Origin: Henricia sp. BOLD:AAB3569
Lineage: Eukaryota > Echinodermata > Asteroidea > Spinulosida > Echinasteridae
Length of the DNA stretch: 64,000 bases
Direction of reading: 5' to 3'
Assembly: GCA_037783545.1 (NCBI GenBank)
Contig: JBBELK010000399.1
Location: 62,001 to 126,000, forward strand
Below the pieces are notes generated by a model. The model did not search any database. It was not told the origin of the DNA and saw only the letters and a list, made by a program, of their open reading frames with translations. Positions 1-11,399 of the stretch are shown piece by piece (the stretch's first letter is position 1; each line of letters opens with the position of its first letter). Made by a program: the position numbers and the translations under genes.

Positions 1-320
1 AACGGCCGGCCTTGAAACCAAAAATTCACCCGGATCATCGCATACAACACTGTACAAATTGTATGGGGCCGGCAGAACATATCGCGTGATCATGTTGTTG
101 TGAGACAATGCACTTTGACCTATTTAAGTGATATCTGCTAGCTCTGTTGTGATTGGTCGGCGGGTTCGATTGATTGACAGGTCGGAACTATGCATTGGCT
201 CTAAACTCAAAATCACTCAATCGTGTCCCTGTGTGCTTTGCATGCAATGGTACTTTTTCCGACGGCCATGATAGTTTAGAGCCAATTCCCATGGTAACAC
301 GTCACACTTCGGCTGATGGC

Positions 321-538
321 CAGGGAGCAATTTCATAAAGCTGTTTAGCAAAAAAAATTGCTTAATCCAAAATTTGTTTGCTTTATAAAAAATGGATTGT
401 TAGCCAAAATTGTATCTCAACTTGTGTTTTTAGGAAGAATAGCAGTAAATACCAGTAAATTGAAATACAACATCACATAAGATTTTGACTGCTAACCCAT
501 TTTTATAAAGCAAAGAAATTTTATGAAATTGGCCCCTG
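321..538. mobile_element. MITE, CAGGGGCC-TTTCATA family
   Basis: The ends are inverted copies of a motif like CAGGGGCCAATTTCATAAAG followed by GCTGTTTA(AG)CA. Related elements are at 9021-9238, about 27725-27954, 44066-44342 and 55173-55420, in both orientations. The element is 218 bp and has no coding capacity. Confidence 0.75.
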
Positions 539-554
539 GGCGTGAATGAACTGT

Positions 555-817
555 TGTTGTTGTTGTTGGCATCTTCGGCAACTAAGGCCCTTTATGCCAA
601 TAGCTCCATGCTTTAACTATATTATCAACTTAAGATGACGAAGAAGGAGTTGCAGTTTTAGAAGTGGGAGGAAAACCCCCAAAGAAATGCCCCAGGGGAA
701 AACCCACGCGGTCAAGTAGGGGCTGCAAACCCAATCCGCATACACGCCCCGGATTCGAACCCGGGACGACAGAGGTGAAAGGCGAGGAAAGAACCACTAC
801 ACCAACCCGTCCGCCCC
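555..817 (-). mobile_element. tRNA-derived SINE with 12-bp target-site duplications
   Basis: Read on the minus strand, the element starts with a tRNA-like head: A box at 794-804 and an exact B box (GGTTCGAATCC) at 751-761. An unrelated body follows, ending in an (AAC)n tail at 555-568. It is flanked by perfect 12-bp direct repeats (TGAATGAACTGT) at 543-554 and 818-829, the signature of LINE-assisted retroposition. A 5'-truncated relative is at 20016-20199. Confidence 0.9.
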
Positions 818-830
818 TGAATGAACTGTA

Positions 831-2778
831 AACATTCCCTGTAAGGATATATCCAGAGTGCGCCCTCATGCGGCAGTTTGATTTTCCAGGGCGTGTGTTT
901 ACTGGAGTTGAGAAATTTTCGCCGCTGAACTATCAAACTGCACATGCTATACTATGTTTTTGCAAACATGGATCCGCATAAAAATTGAAAAATGACGCTC
1001 AATTAATTGCAAAAATTATCGTCTCATAGACGCCACCTAATGATCAGTTGCAAGAAATATTAATTTGTGGGAAACAGTGCAGTAGAAGGGGTAAGAATAC
1101 AATGGGCAATTTTTCGAAAAAGGGTGCAATTTGAATGAGCAATTCTGGAGAAAATTTGATTTTCGAAAATAAACGAGTGTTGTCGGCCATTTTGTTTAGC
1201 AGTTGTGAATTAATTTTGTTCGTTGCTGCGGATATGGCCTATGCCTATAGTTACGGCGGCCACCGTAGGGCGTATAAACTAGATTCCAGTACTAGTCTGT
1301 ATTATAGCACTAGATTCCCATAGTATCTGTTATGGCACTGTATGCAAGTTGTAGTTATATCCTCGAGTCATGATATTTCACGCACATAAGCCTTTATCAC
1401 TGTTTTGACCACAATAAAGCAGCCAAAAAGAACCTTTAGGCTCCTTTGTCAGATTCCTTATGTCGTACCTCCAACCCTACCTGGGAGTAAAATTTCAAGA
1501 AAGAGCAACGTCGCCGTACGACGCCAGCTTTGTTTTTGCAAACGCATGCAAAAGTAGACTTGCTAAAGTTACGTCATGTAAATTGGCAGACTAGTCACAT
1601 GTCACACTACGGTGTCCCCGTTGTGCCCAGTATCTGAAAATTATGCTTCTACAAGAAGTGCTTTCTAATAACTGTGATCCAGTACATTACTTAAGGACAT
1701 AATTGAAAGATTATTTGAGTTTTGGAGATGATTAAGTCATATAAACTGCACGCTTTTTCTGGGACATCTATAACCAAAACCAGCAGTGAAGTTGACTATT
1801 GGAGGGCGGAATGGACTATATTGCCGTTGATTTCATTTTAATGTGAAGCCTTCTGTTTTTTTCTTTTTTTATCATGTTTTGTTATTTTCATTCTCTCGGT
1901 CTGTCTCCCTTGTGGAATGAGAAAAAAACACGAAATTGTAAATTATAAGTAAATTATTATGATTGACTGAAATTTCTTAAGCAGTATAATTTCGAATTGA
2001 AAAGCTATAAGACGGGTGTCTTTTGTTTAGCTCCGTACCTTTCAAGGCGCCCTCTGTTGAAAAGTTTAACCTAATCAATATTGTCATTTAGTGCCTGGAG
2101 ACGGAGTAGGCGGTCGGTGGTGACAGTTTTTGTGTATTTTAAAGGATTTCTCAGACCATTTTGGCTGTAGTATATTTGTACCTTGTCTAGAAGGTAGGAT
2201 TTTGTACCCTTTATTAAAATATATTCAATTACTTACCGGGAAGGCTTTGATTTTCCATATCTTCGTGGAAAATGAAAGATAGTGAGACCAACAACTTTCA
2301 AGAAAAATCTGACGTCACTGCGTGATCTCAGTGAAAAGATACGCGAAGGAGAGCGTCCGCGCGCGAAATTACATGTGCGTGAATTTAGATGACTGCAGGA
2401 TACATGTACGTCAAGTTGGCAGAGCTATTTTCACAAGAATTTCAGGAAGAATGCATACCAAATTTGAGTAAAAAAAGCTAATTTCCTTCTTAAAATCAAC
2501 TGGAGATTAGGCTCTCTGTAATAAACGTAGGTTTCGTACACAAGTTTGCAAGTCGCAACTGAAGTCTACTGTAAATGTCAACATAGTCGCCAGTAGAACA
2601 GCCCATGAACAGCCGTTGTTCAGGGTGGTGAGGTCATGGGTCACCTTGTCCTTGCGACTATTCTGAGTGACATTTACGTTAGAGTTTGTTTTTGTTTATA
2701 ATATGTCTTGTATTTTAAATTATATTTCTCATTTCCTTTTCTTGTATTAAACCTTCCCGAATTAGGTTTAACAGCAAA
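831..2778. other. Upstream region of WTAP, no gene recognised
   Basis: AT-rich non-coding DNA. A 62-codon open frame at 1135-1323 has no family features and is probably chance. The WTAP promoter and any 5' UTR exon should lie here, but no TATA box or clear upstream exon could be assigned. Confidence 0.5.
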
Positions 2779-5700
2779 ATGTCCGGAGAAGATCCTCCTG
2801 CTAAGCGGGTAAGCAGAACCTTTCGTGAACTATACCTTTTTCACCGAGTTATTGTAGGTGGGGTGACAAGCAAAGTTATCAATTTTTACAGACACCCTGG
2901 ATATACTAGCAACTTGGAAATCTGTGACGTCATCAGCCGCGCAGTTGTGACACTAGTATTATTGGTCAAATCTGTAACCGAAGTTTGCAAGCTTGATGGA
3001 CCGCTGCGTGAAATTGCACTGTAAATCATGCCGCCTTTTGTTTCTGTCATTTAATTTGTCAGGCTGATTTCTTTTTGGTGCAGGTCCATTGGGGCTGGTT
3101 TTCTTTATATTTGTGCCAAATATCACGCAAATCCAACTGTGCAGTGGTGAGATTTTTCGCTCCAAAATATCACCAAAATAGGCAGTTGGCGGGTGCCGTC
3201 AAGTACCTCGTCTTGATTCAAGACACCAATACGGATATGACCATGGGCATAACAAAGCCAGTGCCTATAGCGCCCTCATGCTGTGCTTTACACCGCTGTA
3301 TAATGTCAATTGATGGCGCCTTGTTTAGTCTGCCCTTGAAAGACAAGAACAATATATAACGCTTGAATTTAAGACTAAATAAGAACAAATAACGTGCTTC
3401 ATGCCAAAGAGGGCACTTTGCATCACATCACAATTTTTGAAGTTGCCGTCTATTCATTTTCATTGACGATTCCACACATAAATTGGACTCGATTTAACGA
3501 GCATAAAACAGCAACTGCTTGATAAATTTTTGCAAGAAAAGTATTTTTGAAATCTGTTGCAACTTGTCTGTTGTGTGAAAGTGGTTTTAACTTAATTTGT
3601 TTTCCATGTCGCTAGATATAGAGCTCTAACTGGGGACATCAAAACACATGTATCTTTAAATTATGACTTGAATCCTCATTCTTGACCAGATTCGACTGGG
3701 AGGAGATGGCTTGGTTGAAATGACGAAGGAGGAACTTATTACCGAGTATAAGAAGCAGGAATCTTACATCGCCAGTCTGCTCACCAAACTAGATGGCAGT
3801 GCTTGTCTCAATGGTAGGTTATTGATAAATCCAGAAATTAGGGACGTCAGGGCTAGAACTTAGCACCAGGCTTATAGTCAAACCACAAGTCAGTCACTAG
3901 TCCGCCACAAGTCTGTTGCGAGTCCAGTCCGTCACACGTTTTTCACAAGCTCACCGCAATTCTCTCAAACTGCCCCAAGTCCTCACAAGCCTTCACAAAT
4001 ACATCACAAGTCCCTGGGTCTTAATTCAAGTCGGAAGTTATTCAAATGAACATGCGCTGTATTTTAAAGGTACAGGCTCGTCAGCAATGCGCGCGCGCCA
4101 AATTCGTGCAAAGAAAAACGCAGCTCCATGCCTTTGCTGTGGAGCTGCGTATTTCGTGGCACGAATTTGGCGCGTGCGCATTGCTAGACGAGCCTGTGCC
4201 TTTAAAGTGGTCTACCATGAACGTGAAATTCTACTTTTTCATGTAAAATTAATAGACATTGCATTTACCGCTTGGGTGAGTTTGCACAAAAGCAGAACTG
4301 TATTGTGGGAATGTTGCCAGGGCAGACTTGGCCCCGTTTTCCTGCCCACGATACAGTTCTAATTTCGTACAAACTCAACCTAGCGGTAATCACGATAAGC
4401 TGACAAAATGATTTGTTTGTTGATGGCTTATTTTTGTAATTCAAACTGATGTTTATTCTTATTTTATCACAGATGCCCGTAGCGATCTTGAAGAACGACT
4501 AAAACAGCAACAGACAGAAGCGAGTCGCAAGGAGAAAGTGCTTCTAATGCAGCTAACAAGGAAAGAACAAGAATTACAGGAAATAGCAGTACGTTACTTT
4601 CTCTTCCTAGAAAACCCCCTCTCACTGCCCCGTCTAGATGACCCTTTGCGTCACATGCTCATACCATTTTTTATTCTTTACGTAAAGGAATACTTTCCCA
4701 CTTCAAATTACTCAGAAATTTCCGCAGAAATAATGAAAAAAAAAACTCATTACCATAACATTTTAACTTTTGAATGAGATAGCTTTATAACAAAAATACT
4801 CCTTTAAAGTTGCACTGTCCGATTTTAGGCCGATTTGAGCGTCAACATTTTTTTAAAAGTTAAATTGCTATTTTTCTAGAATAGAAAATCTGTCAAGGAT
4901 TAATGCCAGTCGATTAAAAACAAGAAATTATAAAATTATTTTTCGACAGGGTTATGACATAAATGTACATGTACATGTGCGCGTACGTCTGTACATTGCA
5001 CACATACTATGTACATATGAGTGTACGCGCACATGTACAACATGTGAAGCCCGTTTCAAGAAAAAGACTTGTATCTCCATTTCCCGATGTCGGAAATTGG
5101 AGTTTGTTATATTTTTTGTAAATTCGTTTGCTTGTGTGTATTCATTTTTAAAATCCTTTCACCCAAACAAGGACATTGCAACTTTAAGAAGATAAGAAAC
5201 ACAAGATACAATTCATGAGACTTTGTAGAATGTCGGTGTTTGATAATTTATTATAATTTTTGTGATAACATTTCTCATTTTGTAATTCTCAATGTCAGTT
5301 TTGGTCACAGTTAAAGTTTGAAGTTAAACTTAAATCCTGTTCGTTTTCATGAAATACACAAAAAAAAACCCATGTTTGCCATTTTTTTCAGACCCAGCTC
5401 GGAGAGATCACCAAAGGGATCACCCCAGGCGCCTCCCAGTTACGCTCTGCACTCCTGGACCCAGCCCTCAATATCTTGTTCCAACGTATGCGTAATCAAC
5501 TCGATGAAAAGAGCAAGAAATTGCAGCAAGCGACAGACGATATGGCTGCCTGGAAATTCACTCCAGATAGGTAGGTGTGACAATTTAGTGCCCTGTTGCT
5601 CTACAAAGATTGAAAAGCCGTATCATTAACATCAAAGAAACTTTTTTTCAGATTTTTCTACAAAATAGATTTCGTTCTAACCTAACAATCATGTAAAGTA

Positions 5701-8359
5701 CCTCCCTAAAATACTATCCATGGGAAGAAAACAGGAAATTTGCAATCTCCAATTTGGATGTGGAAGCAAAAAGGTTGGTGTAATTACTACACTGCTTTAT
5801 GTAACCGGATAAACTAGTTTACAAAACATTGGTGCTTTTTTGACAAGATCCTTTAAAATCTATGGATTGAGTGTGCAAAACTCAATTAGAAACATGTGAC
5901 AAATGAAATTGCAACACCCTGGGGAAAAATGGGGGGCTCAAAAATAAGATCTGGACACGCTCTTTTAAGCAACTGCTAACAAAGATCAAAATAAGCTGCA
6001 TGACACCCTTATCTTGTTATGTGTCTAAACGCTTCATCAAACAAAGGGAGCGTGCAAATTGCAGGTTTACTTAATATTATTTGTGTTTTTGTTTGTCTTT
6101 TCCTTTTTTTAGCCAAACTGGCAAGCGTCTGATGGCTAAATGTCGCACCCTGATCCAAGAGAACCAGGAACTTGGGAAGCAAGTCTCGACTGGCCGCACT
6201 GCCCAGCTGGAGGCCGAGTTAGCATTGCAGAAGAAATACAGCGAAGAGCTTAAAGCCAGTCAGGATGGTAAGTTAGTTGGGGTTTGGGGCGGGGCAGGGG
6301 AGTGGCAGGGGCGCAGCAGGTCTTGACTGGCCGCACTGCCCAGCTGAAGGCTGAGTTAGCATTGCAGAAGAAATACAGTGAGGAGCTCAAAGCCAGTCAG
6401 GATGGTGAGTTAGTGGGAGATGAGGTGGGACAGGGCAGGGCAGGGCAGGCACGCGGTAAATCTGACTTGTGGATCTGACTTCCTCGACGCAAAACATGAG
6501 GTTGGTGTATCACTGGCGTGTCGTTGTTTAAGCACTCCATTTCTTCAAATTTTGCCTCACTTGAAAATGTCCCTTTCGTTACAGAGTTGAACGAGTTTGT
6601 GATTCAGCTAGACGAGGAAGTCGAGGGAATGCAGAGCACTATCTGTGCTCTTCAGCAACAAATGAAGGAGGCAAAAGAAGAACTAACCGCCGCGGTCAAA
6701 AACAAGCAGATGGAGGCTCCAAGAACTTCAGAGGAACAGGGGCATGAAGAAGTGCACCCACAGAAGGCACAATCTTGGCCTGAAGAGAGGACTTCGCCCG
6801 TCCAGCAAGTACAGGTGCCAGTGTGGCCCCAGTCGGAACCAGCTTCAGCCCAAACAAGCCGCAGTTCGTCTCCGAAGAGCCCGCTTCTGGGGTTAACGGC
6901 GGAGACAAGGACTCCCAGTCAAGACGCTGCAAACATCACGACTTTGGAAGCTCCAGAGGTCATGAATAACCACCCTAGGACAGCAGACGAAATTGAGACC
7001 CACCCCGGGGCCGAGGAAGGCGGCCCGGGTGGGGAAAGGACGTCAGAAGGGGCTCCCGCTACCTTCAAAGAAGAGGAGAAAAAAAGGACTACTGGAGTTA
7101 CAGAGGCGGAAGGGCAAGAGGAAAGGACTACAGAGAGACCCCTTGAGAAGGGTAGGACGTTCAGCGAGGACGAAATGGAGACGGGAGACTCACATCAGCC
7201 GGGAAAAGAAGACACAACAGTATCAAGTCAGGATTTCGGAGATTCCTCGCAGAGGGAATGCCAGGGACAACGGGAAGATAGGCTGTGGGATTCGGAACAG
7301 GAGCTGCAGCAGCGAAATCAACAAGAGGAGGAGGAGGACGTCCAACGACAAAGGCCTGAAAATCAGCAACCTGAACGAGATCGACTTCAGCAAGACAAGG
7401 AGCAACAACAACAACAACAGCCTGAAGAGGAAATGGAAATTGACCCATACAGGTTTGAAAATGACTCGTCCTCCTCTAGTACGGTGAGCGAGGGGTTCCC
7501 TCTAGACTCCCAACCAATTCAATCCATGGGTGAGTTGACTAACCCAGTGACTTCTTGTGAGGTGTCAAAAACAGGTGATGATTCGGACGAGGGTTTTCAA
7601 ACTATGACCCCCGACCCCGGGTCAACTGAACCCACCAATTATGACCAAGTCCCTGACCAAACAAAAACTAATGATCATGATAATGTACCTCATGAATTAC
7701 CGCCGGGAGTAAAACCCTCGGTGCAAACGGCAGGCAATGAAAGCGAGGGGGTCGTTGACTTGTCAAATGGTCTGGGGATCAAAACATCCTCATCAGAAAC
7801 TAACGAGGTGCTGCAAAGTACCTCAGCCGATAGCCCAAACTTTGTAGTAACCTCCTCACGTGATGATGACGATCAGATTAGTAATAGTTCAGATGAGAAT
7901 CAGGTAACTCTTGGCAAGGCAGTATTGCCCGCAGATCAGACGCCCAATCAAACATCTCCGTTAACTCTCACGACACAGACTACAGTGACTGCTAAAAGGC
8001 TGCCCAATAACTGCAGTCTATCCGTCGTAGATTACGACACTGGTAGTAGTAGTGATGAGGATTATTTGGGCAATGAATACGGGAATGCCGAACCATCCTG
8101 TCCCATCTCTTTCCCAAGAACAAATCATTCACCCACGAACCCAAACCTCTCTCCCGTACAATGCTCGCCAGCAAGTCCTGCCAACAACATAGACAAAATG
8201 GGAAGCGAGGCTTCCCCGGTTAAAATTTTTCCTTCGGGAAATGGTGACAGTGATGCAGATTTCTTGACTAAACAAGAGTCCCGAGACTCAAATTATGGTG
8301 AAGAGAATGGGCCGCGGTCCATTCCAAACGATAATGAAGTTACTACCAGCACAGACTAA
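2779..8359 (+). CDS. WTAP: WTAP, pre-mRNA splicing regulator / m6A writer scaffold (6 coding exons)
   Basis: Coding exons are 2779-2808, 3690-3813, 4473-4588, 5392-5570, 6113-6267 and 6585-8359. All have GT-AG borders and phases that join into one 792-aa frame. Residues 1-240 follow vertebrate WTAP closely: a basic N-terminus (PPAKRIRL), the coiled-coil segment with KQQQTEASR, QLRSALLDPALN, AAWKFTPDSQTGKRLMAKCR, LIQENQELGKQ and LDEEVEGMQSTICALQQQ. In the family, WTAP is a nuclear-speckle protein that bridges METTL3/METTL14 and the MACOM complex, and it also affects splice-site choice. Residues from about 245 to 792 are low-complexity, rich in E, Q, S, T and D, with a short polyQ, and are presumably disordered; human WTAP is only 396 aa. 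The start is the first ATG that gives the family N-terminus. A 5' UTR exon may lie upstream. Identification is very secure; the unbroken length of exon 6 needs transcript support. Confidence 0.95.
4063..4206. mobile_element. TTAA-flanked hairpin MITE, copy 1 (piggyBac-like)
   Basis: Almost the whole element is a fold-back: arms of about 65 nt read TTTAAAGGTACAGGCTCG on the left and its near complement on the right, around a short loop near the GCAGCTCC repeats. Both ends sit on TTAA, the piggyBac target. It lies in WTAP intron 2. Other copies: 27147-27276, 56020-56163 and 56483-56623. Confidence 0.75.
4264..4389. mobile_element. Short fold-back MITE, TACCGCTTGGGTGAG family
   Basis: Inverted arms contain GCAGAACTGTATTGTGGGA and its complement, bounded by TACCGC / GCGGTA, perhaps with a TA target. 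A close copy is at 49571-49696 and a diverged relative at 30029-30115. Confidence 0.65.
4970..5039. repeat. Perfect 17-bp inverted repeat of alternating purine-pyrimidine
   Basis: TGTACATGTGCGCGTAC at 4970-4986 is exactly complemented at 5023-5039, with a 36-nt loop, inside WTAP intron 3. Confidence 0.85.
6320..6404 (+). pseudogene. Intronic tandem copy of WTAP exon 5 3' half
   Basis: The second half of WTAP exon 5 and its donor are repeated 137 bp downstream inside intron 5, without indels. Original 6183-6267 matches 6320-6404, and donor 6268 matches 6405. The copy still encodes TAQLKAELALQKKYSEELK and keeps a good GTGAGT donor; a CAG lies just before 6320. Splicing this copy after exon 5 would shift the frame and meet TGA after about 11 codons. 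It is therefore a relic, or at most a frame-breaking cassette. G-rich linker sequence separates the copies. Confidence 0.85.
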
Positions 8360-8529
8360 AAACCAAACATGATCATACATTAAAACGTCAGATAATTCTT
8401 GTTGGTGTTTATAGTTGAGAAAAGTGTGTTGTGCACAGGTTTGAAAACTTGTGTTGTAAAAGTACGTAGATTTTAAAATTGATTCTTTGGGTGCATTACT
8501 CGAAGAGTGTTGTGCCGAAATGCAGCCGA

Positions 8530-8923
8530 GTCTTTTCACGGTAAAGGGGGCATTTTGGCAACACAGACCAAATACCTTTGTCTGGTCTCAAAATAAAAGA
8601 AATAAGTTTAAGTTGTTCTGAAGAGATAACTTAGGCCAATAAAGGTTACAAATAGTGTGATAACATGCCTTTCTAAAAACCTGTGTACAAATTTCCAATA
8701 TACGCTCATAACCGGGATGGCCTAAAATGTAACAAGTTTTTCTCCCGGTTACGAGCGTATATTGGAAATTTGTACACGGTTTTTAGAAAGGCATGTTGTC
8801 ACACTATTTGTAACCCTTTTTGGGCCTAAGTTATCTCTTCAGAACAACTTGAACTTACTTCTTTTATTTTGAGACCAGACAAAGGTCTGTGTTGCCAAAA
8901 TGCCCCCTTTACTGTGGAAAGAC
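8530..8923. mobile_element. Long fold-back MITE, copy 1
   Basis: A nearly complete 390-bp palindrome. The left arm begins GTAAAGGGGGCATTTTGG; the right arm ends with its complement. The centre falls near 8710. Segments such as ACAAATAGTGTGA and GAGACCAGACAAAGG recur in mirror order. It overlaps the presumed WTAP 3' UTR. A second copy is at 45328-45750. Confidence 0.85.
8592..8597 (+). terminator. Candidate WTAP polyadenylation signal (AATAAA)
   Basis: AATAAA lies 233 bp after the WTAP stop codon, inside a fold-back MITE. Alternatives are ATTAAA at 8379-8384, very close to the stop, and AATAAA at 8638-8643. Which one is used cannot be told from sequence. Confidence 0.35.
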
Positions 8924-9020
8924 CCAGCTCCAAATTTCATAACTTGTGAAGATGCAATGTTTTTTCTTGTTGATGTAAAATGTACATGTACGACTTTGCA
9001 TATAAGGCCTTGTTACAGAC

Positions 9021-9238
9021 CAGGGGCCAATTTCATAGAGGTGTTTAAGCAAAAAAAATACAAACAAAAAAACTCTTGCTCAGTAGAGAATGTTACCAGT
9101 GAAATCCTCATGTGATAGAAATAGTGTATGACCAGTGTAAGAGGACTGTTTCATTACCATGACAATCACATTAAAATTTTGGTTTTTCATGCTTAAGCAA
9201 TTTTTCATGCTTAAGCAGCTCTATGAAAATGGCCCCTG
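9021..9238. mobile_element. MITE, CAGGGGCC-TTTCATA family
   Basis: Begins CAGGGGCCAATTTCATAG and ends with the inverted form. The interior is clearly the reverse-complement relative of the copy at 55173-55420. Confidence 0.8.
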
Positions 9239-9639
9239 TGCTCGACCAATTGGTTGCCTGGAAGCCCGGGACAACCCAAAAAAATGCTATGCTATCAGAA
9301 ATCCCCAAAAAAGTTGTCCGTGGACAACCTGAAAATCTGGCTACATTGTAAGCTTCTAGACTAATTTTAATCTGGCCTACCAAGTTGACATCACTGCCTT
9401 TATGGGGGATTTGTCGAGCACTGCAGACCTTGTCGGTTTTCTAAGCTAATTTCTTTCTTTACATTTTTCTACCATTTTAGTAGAATTACACGCATGATTT
9501 TCCTGCAATTATAAAAGAAACACAATTTTCTTGAATAATCAACTCTCGATCAGAACAGAAGTTTGTTAAATACAACAAAATTATGGATAACAAGGCATTG
9601 ATCGACCGATCACTTCAGAATTAGTTTTAAGACTTTACC

Positions 9640-9935
9640 ACTTTTGTCTAGGTCCAAGTGACCTTTGAACAAAGTGATTCCCACAGCAGTAAAATGTGAC
9701 ATTTCTTATTTCTGGGGAAATCCTGTAGTTACAGACACCCAGAAAACCAATTTTGTGGGGTTGCATCAACCTTATTGAACCTGCGTGGGATGAGCTGACC
9801 TCTGGAGCCGTGCATCTCAAAAACAACTCTAGTAGTGCAGGTTTTCCAGGAAGCACTTCAGGCAGAGTGGCGCACCCTGCCTTAGTGGCTCTTACAGAGG
9901 CTGGTGCAGTCAGCCTTGTTACATGAAGTGTTTCT
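9640..9935. repeat. Dispersed repeat with GAGTGGCGCACCCTGCC core
   Basis: Shares long similarity with 18950-19240 (opposite orientation) and 48330-48500 (same orientation). The shared part includes TTGAACCTGCGT(A/G)GGATGAG and GGCAGAGTGGCGCACCCTGC. The element class is not recognised. Confidence 0.6.
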
Positions 9936-10504
9936 ACATTACTGACTGATAAAATAAGATGCACCCATCAGCCTCCTTGTATAAGATGTTGTATACTGCT
10001 ACTAGATGAAGCATTTTCATCTTGTCACTGGTCAATGTGGAAAACAAACCCTTACAAATCATGCGTGTAAATTCTCAACCAAAACAGTATACAAATAATA
10101 AGAAAAACACAGCCCTTAAAACCAGGTTAGTAAACGTAGCAGCATGACACTAATGACGACAACATTGGTAAATTTTAGGTATAGTACAAACCAGTGGTCC
10201 CGGGTTAGATTCCTGTTCGGTCATATTTACTTTGCTGATTTGGGAACGATTCAAATCGTTCATGAACAGTTTCTACCCCATTTTATTTGAAAAAAAAGAG
10301 CGTTTACATTCGAATCCTGGTAAAAGTTGCTTCAAAACTTTTATTGATCGCAAGTTTTTTACTGATAATAATTGGTTTAATTTTGGTTCCTGTCAAGGCC
10401 GTTTACACTAAAAAAGGTTGCATAGGACAGGTACGAGCGGCAACTACAGTTGGACTGGATTCCCTCGAATCATGGTCAACATTCGTCGTTTGAGTGACTC
10501 AAGT

Positions 10505-11079
10505 CAAACTATACACCAATTCTGCGAGCCGACGACTCCTTTTCTTTATATCCGCCATAGCTGGGGGCTTCCACTGAACGAACTGTATGTTTTTTTGCAT
10601 TTGTTTACTTCTAACAAGTTGCGCGTCTTTGTAGGGTTGTGTACGTGAAGGGAGCGTGTTGTGTGCATGTAATGGATGAGCGCTTTTCGTTCTAACAGCA
10701 ACATGAAACACGTAGTCCATGCACTGAAAGCTCCCCAGCTATAATAATGGCGGATATACAGGGGAGGAGACCTTAGTTACAGGATTGGTCTATACACCAA
10801 TCCGAGCTGCAAAGTCATGGTCCGTGTACGCCCGCCATAACTGGGGGGCCATCCAGTGCCATGAACTGTGGGTTTTGTGTTGATGATATGCTGTTACATT
10901 ATGTTGTCACTTCGAACAATTTTGCGCGTTTATTTGCTTGCGAAGCCTGTGTACGCGTACGCGTTGTGCGCTGTTCGATTTAACAACAAGACAAAGCGCC
11001 CAGTCCATGGCAGTGGATGGCCCCCAGGAATGGCGGACGTGCAGGGAAGGAGTCCTTAGCAACCGGATTCGTGTATAGG
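10505..11079. mobile_element. Two head-to-tail MITEs, CTATACACCAATCCG family
   Basis: Two related elements lie side by side, about 10505-10795 and 10787-11079. Each starts with TATACACCAAT and CGCCATA(G/A)CTGGGG and ends with the inverted counterparts. A third copy is at 29757-30029. Confidence 0.65.
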
Positions 11080-11099
11080 TCATTTTTATAAGCCCATAC

Positions 11100-11386
11100 T
11101 GGCTCATATGGCCGGTACTCATCCCCGGTTTCTGTGGCATGGATGACTAGGAGCATTGCTACTCCTCCTGGATGGGATGCCAGTCCATCACAGGTCTACC
11201 CCCAGCAACTAGTTGGGTTTCCCCAACCGTATTTGCTGGTACCCATTTATACACCTGGGTGGAGAGAGACAACGTGGAGTGAAGTGTCTCGTCCAAGGAC
11301 ACAATGCGATGCAATGACCAGGCTTCGAACCATGGACTTCTTGACCGAAAGTCCGACACGCTATACACTAGACCACCACTTCTCCA
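11100..11386 (-). mobile_element. tRNA-derived SINE (minus strand)
   Basis: On the minus strand: A-box-like sequence at 11365-11375, B-box-like GGTTCGAAGCC at 11321-11331, then a body with CTCTCCACCCAGGTGTATAA and GGGTACCAGCAAATACGG. A body fragment of the same type is near 11755-11800. Confidence 0.65.
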
Positions 11387-11399
11387 GTCAAACTATGGT

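Noticed and set aside
6993..7487. 164-codon frame on the + strand inside WTAP exon 6
   Set aside because: A +1 shadow of the low-complexity WTAP tail.
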